Shown piece after piece: positions 23,448 through 30,066 of a stretch of DNA of 33,676 nucleotides. The stretch spans positions 1-33,676 of the IMG/VR virus record IMGVR_UViG_3300022198_002462; one strand, given 5' to 3'. The notes under the pieces are model-generated. The model did not search any database, was not told where the DNA came from, and worked only from the letters and a program-made list of their open reading frames with translations. The translations under genes were made by a program, and so were the position numbers. Numbering within the stretch: the stretch's first letter is position 1; the number at the start of each line of letters is the position of its first letter. The DNA comes from a virus.

Positions 23448-24484
23448 CGGCTGCGTCCTCTTGTAAGAATACGAAGTGCGAAACGGGCGGCGTTCTCCCC
23501 CCCACTTCCTGTGGGGACCTTCGACGTAAGGAGGGAGGAAGGCTTTGCGACACCCTTCCCTATCTTACCCACCATTATACGACGGGAGAGATTCCGGTTG
23601 AACTCATCAGCCAAGCGGAGTCTCTTTTCTTCAAGCAGCAAAGCAATGATTCTCGGATCCCTGAATTTTGTTGCGATCAAATTATCAAGGTCTTTGTCCG
23701 TCATGCGACGGAGTCTTCGCGGAGTGACCTGAGCCTTCTGCTCGAAGAATTTCTTTTCAAGTAACGTTCTTCTTTCGTCGGCTACTTCCTTTGCGTGCTT
23801 CTCCGCCCAAGCCGCATGTTCGTGGTCTTCCGCCTGTATTTCGGCGTAACTTTTCTTTTTCCGTGCTTTCTTTGCTTCTTTGTACTCCTCGCTGAAGAAG
23901 TACTCCGGATCAGGTTGGCCATAGAACGCCTCGTCAAATGCTTGCTGTTCAACAAACGGAAGATTCCGAATGGCGTCAGCCACCGCTTGAATCGGATTGT
24001 GGGTTTGGCTACCTCTTTCTTGCAGCAGTCGGAGTATCTCAAACTTTCCGGCTTGACGCCCGCTTCCCGGAATTGACCCTTCTAGAGATTCCCTAAACTG
24101 TCTTAGTTGGTCTGCGACCAGTTTGCGTCGATGACGAAGGAAGGGGTTTTTCTTGTTCCCTCTTTCGGGAGCAGATCTGATTGTCTGGGCTTTTTCTTGA
24201 GCCTTGATTTCCCTTCGTTCGGCAGCCTCGTATTCCTTTGCCGCCTCGGGGTAAGCAAGCGTATAATCCCGGGTGGACCCAGCGCCAACAATTCCCCTTG
24301 CAGGGTCACTCTTAGGCTTTGGAAAACGCTTGCGAATGCTCTCTTCGACCTCTCTCGTAAACCTGCTTGCACCTCTCGTCCAACCAATTTGAGGTTCAAC
24401 AACTTCAACTAGGAACTTCTCTTCGGCAGCCCGAGAGAGTGCAAGCAGCAACTTGAGTTCTTCGAGTGTGCGACGGTCTGCCAT
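23444..24484 (-). CDS. Basic, highly charged hypothetical protein (346 aa)
   Basis: The protein is rich in Lys, Arg and Glu with long helices throughout (EEYKEAKKARKKKSYAEI, EKRLRLADEFNRNLSRR). It ends in a basic tail containing GSGGEN, which is coded across a C7 version of the repeated motif (23496-23506). Base composition is lower in GC than in neighbours (sampled line 23821, about 43%). It has no enzymatic motif. A DNA-binding or capsid-internal role is possible from charge and from its place next to the basic small-protein cassette. Confidence 0.55.
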   Translation of the reverse strand: MADRRTLEELKLLLALSRAAEEKFLVEVVEPQIGWTRGASRFTREVEESIRKRFPKPKSDPARGIVGAGSTRDYTLAYPEAAKEYEAAERREIKAQEKAQTIRSAPERGNKKNPFLRHRRKLVADQLRQFRESLEGSIPGSGRQAGKFEILRLLQERGSQTHNPIQAVADAIRNLPFVEQQAFDEAFYGQPDPEYFFSEEYKEAKKARKKKSYAEIQAEDHEHAAWAEKHAKEVADERRTLLEKKFFEQKAQVTPRRLRRMTDKDLDNLIATKFRDPRIIALLLEEKRLRLADEFNRNLSRRIMVGKIGKGVAKPSSLLTSKVPTGSGGENAARFALRILTRGRSR

Positions 24485-24486
24485 TG

Positions 24487-24735
24487 CTACTTCTTCTTAC
24501 GGGATTGCCAAGAGACACGGGCAGGGCCCTTCTTGGAAGAGGTGCCCTTCTTGGTACACATCGCTTTGGTAGGGCGGCAGGCCGGATACGGACGCTTGCT
24601 GCCACCCTTTGCAGACTTCCGACCGCAAGGCCCTCCGGTCTTGCAGTCCACCCATCCCTTCCCCTGATTCCGAGAGAACCAGCCGTGCAGACCCTTCTTC
24701 TTCTCAGCGGAGAAGTTGGCTTTCTTCTTTGCCAT
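24487..24735 (-). CDS. Small basic Cys-containing protein, DUF5872-like pattern (82 aa)
   Basis: The ATG at 24735 forms TGATG with the stop of a tiny upstream frame. The protein MAKKKANFSAEKKKGLHGWF... shows the pattern 'GLHGWFSRN-x-GKGWVDCKTGGPCGR ... YPACRPT-x-x-MC', then a Lys/Ser-rich tail. I associate this Trp-Phe/Trp-Val-Asp-Cys/Pro-Cys-Gly-Arg pattern with a family of unknown function shared by aquatic phages and large algal viruses. The DUF5872 label is from memory and should be verified. It is probably a nucleic-acid-associated or metal-binding virion component. An upstream GTG or other longer start is rejected because it would overlap the next small gene. Confidence 0.65.
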   Translation of the reverse strand: MAKKKANFSAEKKKGLHGWFSRNQGKGWVDCKTGGPCGRKSAKGGSKRPYPACRPTKAMCTKKGTSSKKGPARVSWQSRKKK

Positions 24736-24782
24736 CAGCAGCGACACTCCCCCCACTTCTTGCCGCAACGGGGGCAGACCAT
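24735..24782 (-). CDS. Candidate 15-aa zinc-knuckle-like microprotein
   Basis: The frame reads MVCPRCGKKWGECRC and then stops, with the stop overlapping the start of the DUF5872-like gene in TGATG (24733-24737). C-x-x-C plus C-x-C gives four possible metal ligands in 15 residues. The ribosome binding site is weak. It may be a real microprotein, only a coupling leader, or chance. The exact repeat motif 24748-24757 lies in its last codons, in a third reading phase (Lys-Trp-Gly-Glu). Confidence 0.3.
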   Translation of the reverse strand: MVCPRCGKKWGECRC

Positions 24783-24796
24783 CTCGGAGGCGGGGA

Positions 24797-24937
24797 TCAC
24801 TTCTTGCCCCGCTTGCCCGGTCCGGACTTGCCCTTGCGGCACTTGACGGCAGCCCCTGAGGCGTAGGCTGACGGCCACACCTTGTACTTGGACTTGGCCC
24901 AACGGGCACACTTGTCGAGGGGCTTCTTCTTCGCCAT
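24797..24937 (-). CDS. Small basic protein with KVWPSAYASG motif (46 aa)
   Basis: The ATG at 24937 overlaps the preceding stop as TGATG. The protein MAKKKPLDKCARWAKSKYKVW... contains 'KYKVWPSAYASGAAVKCRKGK', a motif ('VYPSAYAN/S') recurring in tiny basic proteins of aquatic phages and algal viruses, followed by a Lys/Gly-rich tail. The function is unknown. Charge and cassette context suggest association with nucleic acid or the virion interior. It is too short for routine gene callers but well supported by coupling and motif. Confidence 0.65.
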   Translation of the reverse strand: MAKKKPLDKCARWAKSKYKVWPSAYASGAAVKCRKGKSGPGKRGKK

Positions 24938-25071
24938 CAGTAGCCTCGGCGACGGGGAGCCTTCTTGCTCATCGCCTTCTTGCCCATGACCTTCTTGCCC
25001 TTGGGCATCTTGCCACCGCAGTCACATCCCATCTTGCCACACGCACACTTGCTCTTCTTGCCGTACTTCAT
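24937..25071 (-). CDS. Small Lys/Cys-rich protein (44 aa)
   Basis: The ATG at 25071 starts 1 nt after the stop of the DUF6321-like gene. The product begins MKYGKKSKCACGKMGCDCGG. It has four cysteines (C-x-C, C-x-C) in residues 9-18, followed by Lys/Met/Gly repeats (KMPKGKKVMGKKAMSKKAP) and RRRGY. Longer in-frame starts exist but run through the neighbouring gene. It could be a small metal-binding DNA-condensing protein. No family is recognised. Confidence 0.6.
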   Translation of the reverse strand: MKYGKKSKCACGKMGCDCGGKMPKGKKVMGKKAMSKKAPRRRGY

Positions 25072-25072
25072 A

Positions 25073-25336
25073 TCAGCACGCCCACCTTTTACGGGCAAGA
25101 CACGCCCGCTTCTTGGGCGTCTTCTTGCAGTCAATGTTGAACTTGTCGATCTGACCCTTGTTGCGGGCACAGAACGAACGCTTCCGGGGACCACCCCCGG
25201 GCTGAGGAGCCTGTAGGTTTGAGCCAGTTTTTCGGTTGATTGATGCACGGCCCTTGGCGGTGAGACCACCAGCCTTGGACTTGCAGCCGCTCTTGATCGA
25301 GCAGCCCTTCATCGCACCCTTTTTCTTCTTCGCCAT
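25073..25336 (-). CDS. Small basic DUF6321-like protein (87 aa)
   Basis: The product begins MAKKKKGAMKGCSIKSGCKS. It contains 'AGGLTAKGRASINRKTGSNL', then 'PRKRSFCAR' and the ending 'TPKKRACLARKRWAC'. This order (GGLTAKGR...NR.TGSNL..P / RR.SFCAR..G / R..LA.KRW.C) is very close to DUF6321, a family of small basic Cys-containing proteins in phages, bacteria and large viruses with unknown role. It is the first gene after the capsid gene and a hairpin. Confidence 0.75.
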   Translation of the reverse strand: MAKKKKGAMKGCSIKSGCKSKAGGLTAKGRASINRKTGSNLQAPQPGGGPRKRSFCARNKGQIDKFNIDCKKTPKKRACLARKRWAC

Positions 25337-25355
25337 GCTGCACCCCCAAAGCCCC

Positions 25356-25381
25356 GGGAGGGGGGACTAAGCCCCCCTCCC
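25356..25381 (-). terminator. Perfect GC hairpin between capsid gene and small-protein cassette
   Basis: A 10-bp stem GGGAGGGGGG/CCCCCCTCCC (25356-25365 with 25372-25381) has a 6-nt loop. It begins 14 nt downstream of the capsid stop on the transcribed strand. No T-run follows, so it may be a partial terminator or an mRNA-stabilising or processing hairpin that sets high capsid expression apart from the genes below. Confidence 0.5.
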
Positions 25382-25394
25382 ACGACTATTTGGA

Positions 25395-26918
25395 TCAGTC
25401 GTCCGCGTAGACGCGATCTTCAGTCACACCAGTCAACTTCAGACCGGCGGGCTGATCGGGGATCAACTGCATTCGCAGCATACCCGGCATCTGAACCGCT
25501 TCCGTCAGAGCGTTGGCGGCATTCTGGTACGGCCACTTCACGCTGCTGAGGCCGGTGAGAGCCGGGACCACAAACCGGAACGGCACGAAGGCGTCGGCTT
25601 CCGACATGTTCTGGAGACCGGCGTAGTCCGGCGGGACGTACCGCTTCCAGTTGCTGCCAGAAGTCTTCCAGCCGTAAACCGTTTCCTTCTCGACGTACTG
25701 CGAGGTGTGACCCTTGTAGGTACGTCCCTCAAACGTGAACGCGAAGCCCTCGTTCGATCCCTCGTTGTTGAGGTTCGACAGGTTGCCGCTACGCTCGATC
25801 TGGTACTGACCGATCTTCTGGGCCTCGTAGGAGAGCCAGACACCGTCAGACGCAACGAGGCTGTCGATGGTCTGACCCAACTTGGCCTTCGCGACGTGGA
25901 AGCGACGGAGGTACTGACGCAACTTATGTTCCGTCAGGACACCGACGTTCGACTTCAGCATCGACTTGAACTCGGGGTGGGTATCGACATTGATCTGGGC
26001 ACCCGAGATCGACTCGTCACCAAGGAGGTTTCCGTTGGTCTTGAGCCAAGAGTTGACGCCCGCAATACCCGTGAACGTCGGGTTGCCGGAACCATCGGCA
26101 TGAGTTCCGTCGTTCTTCTCACCGCTATTGGCGTAGACAATATCGTCACCAATAGCAATGGTTCCCGTAATGTCAGTCGCAGCGATAAGCGTCACCACAC
26201 CGAGAAGGTCATCAACCTTTTCGACATAGAGAGACTGACGAAGGGGGGTACCAGTAGCCTCGTTGCGACGAGTGTTGCCGTTATAAACGTCAACACGCTG
26301 ACCCGCAAAGAAGCGATCGTACGCCAGTTCTTCGGTAGTAATGGCCCACCGATAAGGGCCAGAACCAGTCTTAGAAACCGTCAAAATCCGACCGAGACGG
26401 TAATTGGTGTTCTGGCTGAGGTACCAGTAGTTGCAGAGCGTATGGCTCAGGTTCTGGGCAAAGCCCTGAAGGATCGGAGCCACAACGTCACCAACGACCG
26501 CCGGGGTCGCATCCATCTGCAACTCACCAAGGGTGAGGGAGAGGTTGGTGTACATCGCCCGCATCGGAACAGTAAGCCGGAACGTCTTCGGCTTGGCACC
26601 GTCCATCGGGTCAGGGAACGAGTTGGTCACCGTGTTGCGGCGGAGACGAGCACCAAGGTCGGCGTTGTCCGGATCACCGTACAGCATAAAGTCACCGACA
26701 GGAGCACCCTGCTCAATGACGCCGGTCATGCCGGTGCGGTACAACTTGTTGACCTGAAAGTCCTTCGAGAACTCGCTGACCGGGCCAACGCCCTGCGAGG
26801 ACACGACGGTATCACGCCAAATGGGATCGAGAGTAGGGAGGATCGTGTCGATCTGCTTCGACAGGATCTCTTCAATCCGCGTACTCTCCTTGTCAAAGAT
26901 ACTACCTGCGGTAGCCAT
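25395..26918 (-). CDS. Major capsid protein (507 aa)
   Basis: The 507-aa protein is preceded by scaffold and portal, the classical order, and followed by a hairpin. It begins MATAGSIFDKESTRIEEIL and shows balanced alpha/beta composition. An N-terminal helix is followed by an extended arm region ('VNKLYRTGMTGVIEQGAPVGDF'), a central helical backbone stretch (PAVVGDVVAPILQGFAQNL) and a beta-rich C-terminal half. An HK97 fold is expected for this position but cannot be proven from motifs. The coding region lacks any copy of the repeated 10-mer and appears codon-regular, as expected for a highly expressed gene. Confidence 0.75.
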   Translation of the reverse strand: MATAGSIFDKESTRIEEILSKQIDTILPTLDPIWRDTVVSSQGVGPVSEFSKDFQVNKLYRTGMTGVIEQGAPVGDFMLYGDPDNADLGARLRRNTVTNSFPDPMDGAKPKTFRLTVPMRAMYTNLSLTLGELQMDATPAVVGDVVAPILQGFAQNLSHTLCNYWYLSQNTNYRLGRILTVSKTGSGPYRWAITTEELAYDRFFAGQRVDVYNGNTRRNEATGTPLRQSLYVEKVDDLLGVVTLIAATDITGTIAIGDDIVYANSGEKNDGTHADGSGNPTFTGIAGVNSWLKTNGNLLGDESISGAQINVDTHPEFKSMLKSNVGVLTEHKLRQYLRRFHVAKAKLGQTIDSLVASDGVWLSYEAQKIGQYQIERSGNLSNLNNEGSNEGFAFTFEGRTYKGHTSQYVEKETVYGWKTSGSNWKRYVPPDYAGLQNMSEADAFVPFRFVVPALTGLSSVKWPYQNAANALTEAVQMPGMLRMQLIPDQPAGLKLTGVTEDRVYADD

Positions 26919-26929
26919 GGGAGTTTACC

Positions 26930-27817
26930 TCACGCTTTGGAGTCGCCACCGGGATCGGAGAGCGACCGGAGAATCTGATCAGTGGTCCAGTTACGCAACT
27001 GGCCCTCCACATCACCGTAGGACTTGCCCTTAGTATCGGGCAACTTCACAGGGTCCTTGCGGTAGAGAGTCTCGGTCTGCCCCGCCGTTTCCGGAACCCG
27101 GCCAATCTTGCCGGTGTCTCCGATTACCGTGAGCATGTCCTTGGCAACCTTGTTGGCCGCCTTCTTGACTTCTTCACCAAGCCAAGACTCGTCGAAAGAA
27201 CCGGCGTAATTTCGCCGCTGCCGGAGGTTTTCAAGGGCCTGAGCCCTGACTCTCTCCGCAATGTTCTCGCGAGCCTTGGAGGCTTCTTCAGTTGTCCGAG
27301 TGGTGTTGAGCCACTCCATCAACACCTTACCATCCGAATCGCCTTCGATAGCACTAGAAAGCGAATTTTCCAGATTTTGCTGGAGCATCTGAGCCCGCAT
27401 CTTCAGGACCTGATCGTTCAGGCTGTCGGTGCGGGGATCATAAGCGGGCTGAGAAGCCTGCGGGTTTTCTGTCATCTGGGGTCCCTTGTCATAGATTTTT
27501 ACCCATTCCTCGACTTGTTCAGGAGCGTAGTTCATAGAGAGAAGGATCTCGCGAGCATCCCTCTTCTTGACCTCAACATCTGTATCGGGGTTCATAAGAC
27601 GAGAGGTCGCCTCATGAAATTGTTCAAGACCCTCCGCGTACTGCTGAAGGGTTCCGTAGTTCTCGTAGACTTCCGCCAGTTCCCGTGCGGAGTATTCCTT
27701 TCCCCCCACTTTGATCGTCTGGTCCAGATCGACAGTGTTGTTGGCCGGAGCCGCAACACCTCCATCAATCGTAGAGGCTTCGCTGGTTTCGGCGACTTCG
27801 TTGTTCTCTTCAGCCAA
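26930..27817 (-). CDS. Scaffolding protein (295 aa)
   Basis: The protein is acidic, with a low-complexity N-terminus (EENNEVAETSEAS) and a long helical middle rich in Glu/Gln (YENYGTLQQYAEGLEQFHEA). It also has a charged C-terminus, the composition typical of scaffold proteins. It lies directly between portal and capsid genes. The start is a TTG at 27817. An exceptional AAGGAG six bases upstream decides it, and the start overlaps the portal stop by 8 nt. The assignment is from composition and order. Confidence 0.7.
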   Translation of the reverse strand: MAEENNEVAETSEASTIDGGVAAPANNTVDLDQTIKVGGKEYSARELAEVYENYGTLQQYAEGLEQFHEATSRLMNPDTDVEVKKRDAREILLSMNYAPEQVEEWVKIYDKGPQMTENPQASQPAYDPRTDSLNDQVLKMRAQMLQQNLENSLSSAIEGDSDGKVLMEWLNTTRTTEEASKARENIAERVRAQALENLRQRRNYAGSFDESWLGEEVKKAANKVAKDMLTVIGDTGKIGRVPETAGQTETLYRKDPVKLPDTKGKSYGDVEGQLRNWTTDQILRSLSDPGGDSKA

Positions 27818-29804
27818 GGTTGGCTCCTTGCATCATGCCGGGACCCGGTTGAGGTCCCATGGGTGGACGGGCAGCCTGTTCTGCAAAGATTGCGGCGGAG
27901 TCTGGATTCGGCACCATCGCAGGCAGAGAGGCCCCCATGAATTGGATCAGGGCTTCACGGTACTTCTTGAACTCGTCAATAACAAGCGGGTCAGCCTTCA
28001 TCATCAGTGGGCTGGACATGAAGGATGAAAGCACCCTCATCTGGAACTCTGGGCGGCTAGTGTGGGGGGTCAGGATGACCTGCCCCGGATCCGTCCCGTT
28101 TCCATAAAGAGTAAGGATGTTCTGCACAACTTGTTCGTAAGCAGATTGATCTTCTTCCATCCAAATGGCGAAGTCAAGACCTTCCTTCAACGCCAGCAAT
28201 TTCAGACCATCGGGGTCCGTCAGCCCGGCCTGAAGCATCTGCATTGCTTCCTGCTTTCGGACAACTTCCGAACGGGGATTGACCTGCCGCACCGAGAACG
28301 TCAGGCTTGCCACGTTCGGGATGGGGTTCTGCTCAAAGGAAATCTGGCTGTTGTCAAAGTCGATCACCGCACCTGCAAGGTTGAGGTCCAAGGACTTCAC
28401 CGGGATTGGCCGGGGCTTCAGCACAAGTTCGCGACTTGCCGACGCCACCATGCTCCGGTACATCTTCCCGAACGCCTGCACCACACCCATGGTGGGGTTG
28501 GTCATGGCCCGGTTGATTTGCTCATCAAGGAACTGGAGGCCGGTCGCAGAGTCGATGCGGCCCTTCTCTTGAATGAGATCTTGGACAGGGTTAATGCCTT
28601 GCATTAACTGCTTGGCAAAAGCAGCGGTCTTGCCCGGGATGTCACCCGCGTTATGGGGAGAGATCACAAATGGCGAAAACTTCTCGTTCAACGGGTCAGG
28701 AGCATACGAGATCATGCGGAGTCCGTTGCCGACCTCCCGCAGGATTGACCGCTCGTTGAAGGAGCCTTGGGGCATCACAACGACGCCGTATCGGTCCAGT
28801 TCCCGGATGTTGTTGAAGAGAGCCTTCAGCATCTTTTCCATCTCTCGGTTGATGCTAAAGAGAAGATCGAAGAGTCCCGCTCCGTGGAACGTACCTGTCT
28901 CCATAAAACGGGCAAAGCCCACAGGACAGTACATCTGAGATCCAGAGAAGTCCTGATCGTCGATCAGGTAATCTCCGGAGCAGATGACGTAACGGGAGCA
29001 GGTGCCCCGAGGGCCGTCGATCCAAAGTTCCCGGATCCGCACCACCGTCATGGCGTCGGCAGACTGACTCTTATACCCCTTGTTGTTGAAAGGGTTGACG
29101 CTATAGCCAGTGTCGTAAGTCTCGTCGGGATCCTCGATGGGGTCCCCGATCTCAATTTCGTAAAACTCGCAGTCTTCAAGGTTTCGCTTGACGCGATCCC
29201 CAAACTTCTCCGTCAGGGTTTCTAGCGGCACAAGTCGCTGTCGAATCATGCCGCACTGCTTGGTGTAGTCCTGTGCAAGAGAAGGGAATGGGAACAACTC
29301 TTTGGGGTGGATGACCTCAAGGTCGCTCGTAAGACCAATGGTTGGATGATCAAGGATGTGGCCCTGAATGCCACAAGACCCAAGAGCCGTGAAGATGTGG
29401 GCAAACTTGGTGGAGACTTCTGCAATCTGCTCGTCGGAAGTCAAAGCATCCGCCAGCATCTGGGCCGTAGCCCGCTGCCGAATCATGGGAAGGCTGGTGC
29501 CTGTCCGCAGGACCTTGGGGCGGAGATCCATGGCGGAGATTCGAGCCGAAACCCGGTCGATCGCCGACAGCATCTCTTGCGACTGGAACTCCATGTTCCC
29601 CTCCTCGTCGAGGTAGTGGGGGGACAGGTGCCCGGTCGAGGGATCAAAAACATCAAACCGCCTCATGCCATTGAGGTAGTAGTACGTCAGTAGCCAAGTG
29701 ATGCGGCGGTAGTTGAGCCGCGACATCTCCTTTTCGGCATGATCACGAATGACCTGACAAATCTCAACCTTGTTCTTCGGCAGTTTGAATTGGTGCTGAG
29801 ACAT
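27810..29804 (-). CDS. Portal protein (664 aa)
   Basis: The product has 664 aa, located between terminase and scaffold. The N-terminal third is helical with 'RRITWLLTYYYLNGMRRFDVFDP'. The middle is beta-rich (IGLTSDLEVIHPKELFPFPSLAQD; RIRELWIDGPRGTCSRYVIC) and contains the wing-to-stem type helices ('LFDLLFSINREMEKMLKALFNNIRELDRYGVVV' in part). The C-terminus is helical and ends Pro/Met/Gly-rich. Size and layout suit a podovirus portal. AAGGA lies about 8 nt before the ATG. One exact repeat motif (29615) sits near the N-terminus as Ser-Pro-His. Confidence 0.8.
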   Translation of the reverse strand: MSQHQFKLPKNKVEICQVIRDHAEKEMSRLNYRRITWLLTYYYLNGMRRFDVFDPSTGHLSPHYLDEEGNMEFQSQEMLSAIDRVSARISAMDLRPKVLRTGTSLPMIRQRATAQMLADALTSDEQIAEVSTKFAHIFTALGSCGIQGHILDHPTIGLTSDLEVIHPKELFPFPSLAQDYTKQCGMIRQRLVPLETLTEKFGDRVKRNLEDCEFYEIEIGDPIEDPDETYDTGYSVNPFNNKGYKSQSADAMTVVRIRELWIDGPRGTCSRYVICSGDYLIDDQDFSGSQMYCPVGFARFMETGTFHGAGLFDLLFSINREMEKMLKALFNNIRELDRYGVVVMPQGSFNERSILREVGNGLRMISYAPDPLNEKFSPFVISPHNAGDIPGKTAAFAKQLMQGINPVQDLIQEKGRIDSATGLQFLDEQINRAMTNPTMGVVQAFGKMYRSMVASASRELVLKPRPIPVKSLDLNLAGAVIDFDNSQISFEQNPIPNVASLTFSVRQVNPRSEVVRKQEAMQMLQAGLTDPDGLKLLALKEGLDFAIWMEEDQSAYEQVVQNILTLYGNGTDPGQVILTPHTSRPEFQMRVLSSFMSSPLMMKADPLVIDEFKKYREALIQFMGASLPAMVPNPDSAAIFAEQAARPPMGPQPGPGMMQGANLG
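27824..27829 (-). promoter_or_regulatory. Strong Shine-Dalgarno that fixes the TTG start of the scaffold gene
   Basis: AAGGAG on the minus strand lies six bases before TTG 27817-27815. It lies inside the portal coding end. It would allow efficient initiation at a non-ATG codon, in line with the high scaffold demand. Confidence 0.6.
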
Positions 29805-30066
29805 TGCGTAGGTCCTTCGCGGCTACCCCCCCGGGCTTCCAGTGAGGCGGGATGTCGTAGGGATTGAAGTGGATATCCGAAAGATTCAAATTATTTGTAG
29901 ATCTGGGTTGACTTTCAACCGGCAGGTCGGCATTCCTTGCCTGCCCATAATAAGCCCTTGCCATGGCTTCGTACAGAAAATATGGAATAGTTACAGGTTG
30001 ATGTGCGGGATCAGACCCGACTCCCCCCACTAGGGGGTCCATTGGCTGCTCGGGATAGGACTGCAT
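29764..30066 (-). CDS. Hypothetical protein between terminase and portal (about 100 aa)
   Basis: This frame fills the otherwise non-coding gap between the large terminase stop (30011) and the portal start (29804). It overlaps the first by 56 nt if ATG 30066 is used and the second by 41 nt. ATG 30042 is the alternative start. Neither has a clear ribosome binding site. The product is Pro/Asn-rich with 'IPYFLYEAMARAYYGQA' and 'FNPYDIPPHWKPGG'. No family is recognised. It lies where some podoviruses carry a small head-associated gene. Confidence 0.45.
   Translation of the reverse strand: MQSYPEQPMDPLVGGVGSDPAHQPVTIPYFLYEAMARAYYGQARNADLPVESQPRSTNNLNLSDIHFNPYDIPPHWKPGGVAAKDLRNVSAPIQTAEEQG

Noticed and set aside
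25707-26978. Long plus-strand open frame (423 codons) antisense to the capsid gene
   Set aside because: It is a shadow of the highly codon-biased capsid gene, with Arg/Val-rich composition and no recognisable domain.
1995-30031. G6A in AGTGGGGGGA as a programmed -1 frameshift site in many genes
   Set aside because: The codon phase differs between copies, and the downstream frames in the other phases give no protein-like extension. Both orientations occur.
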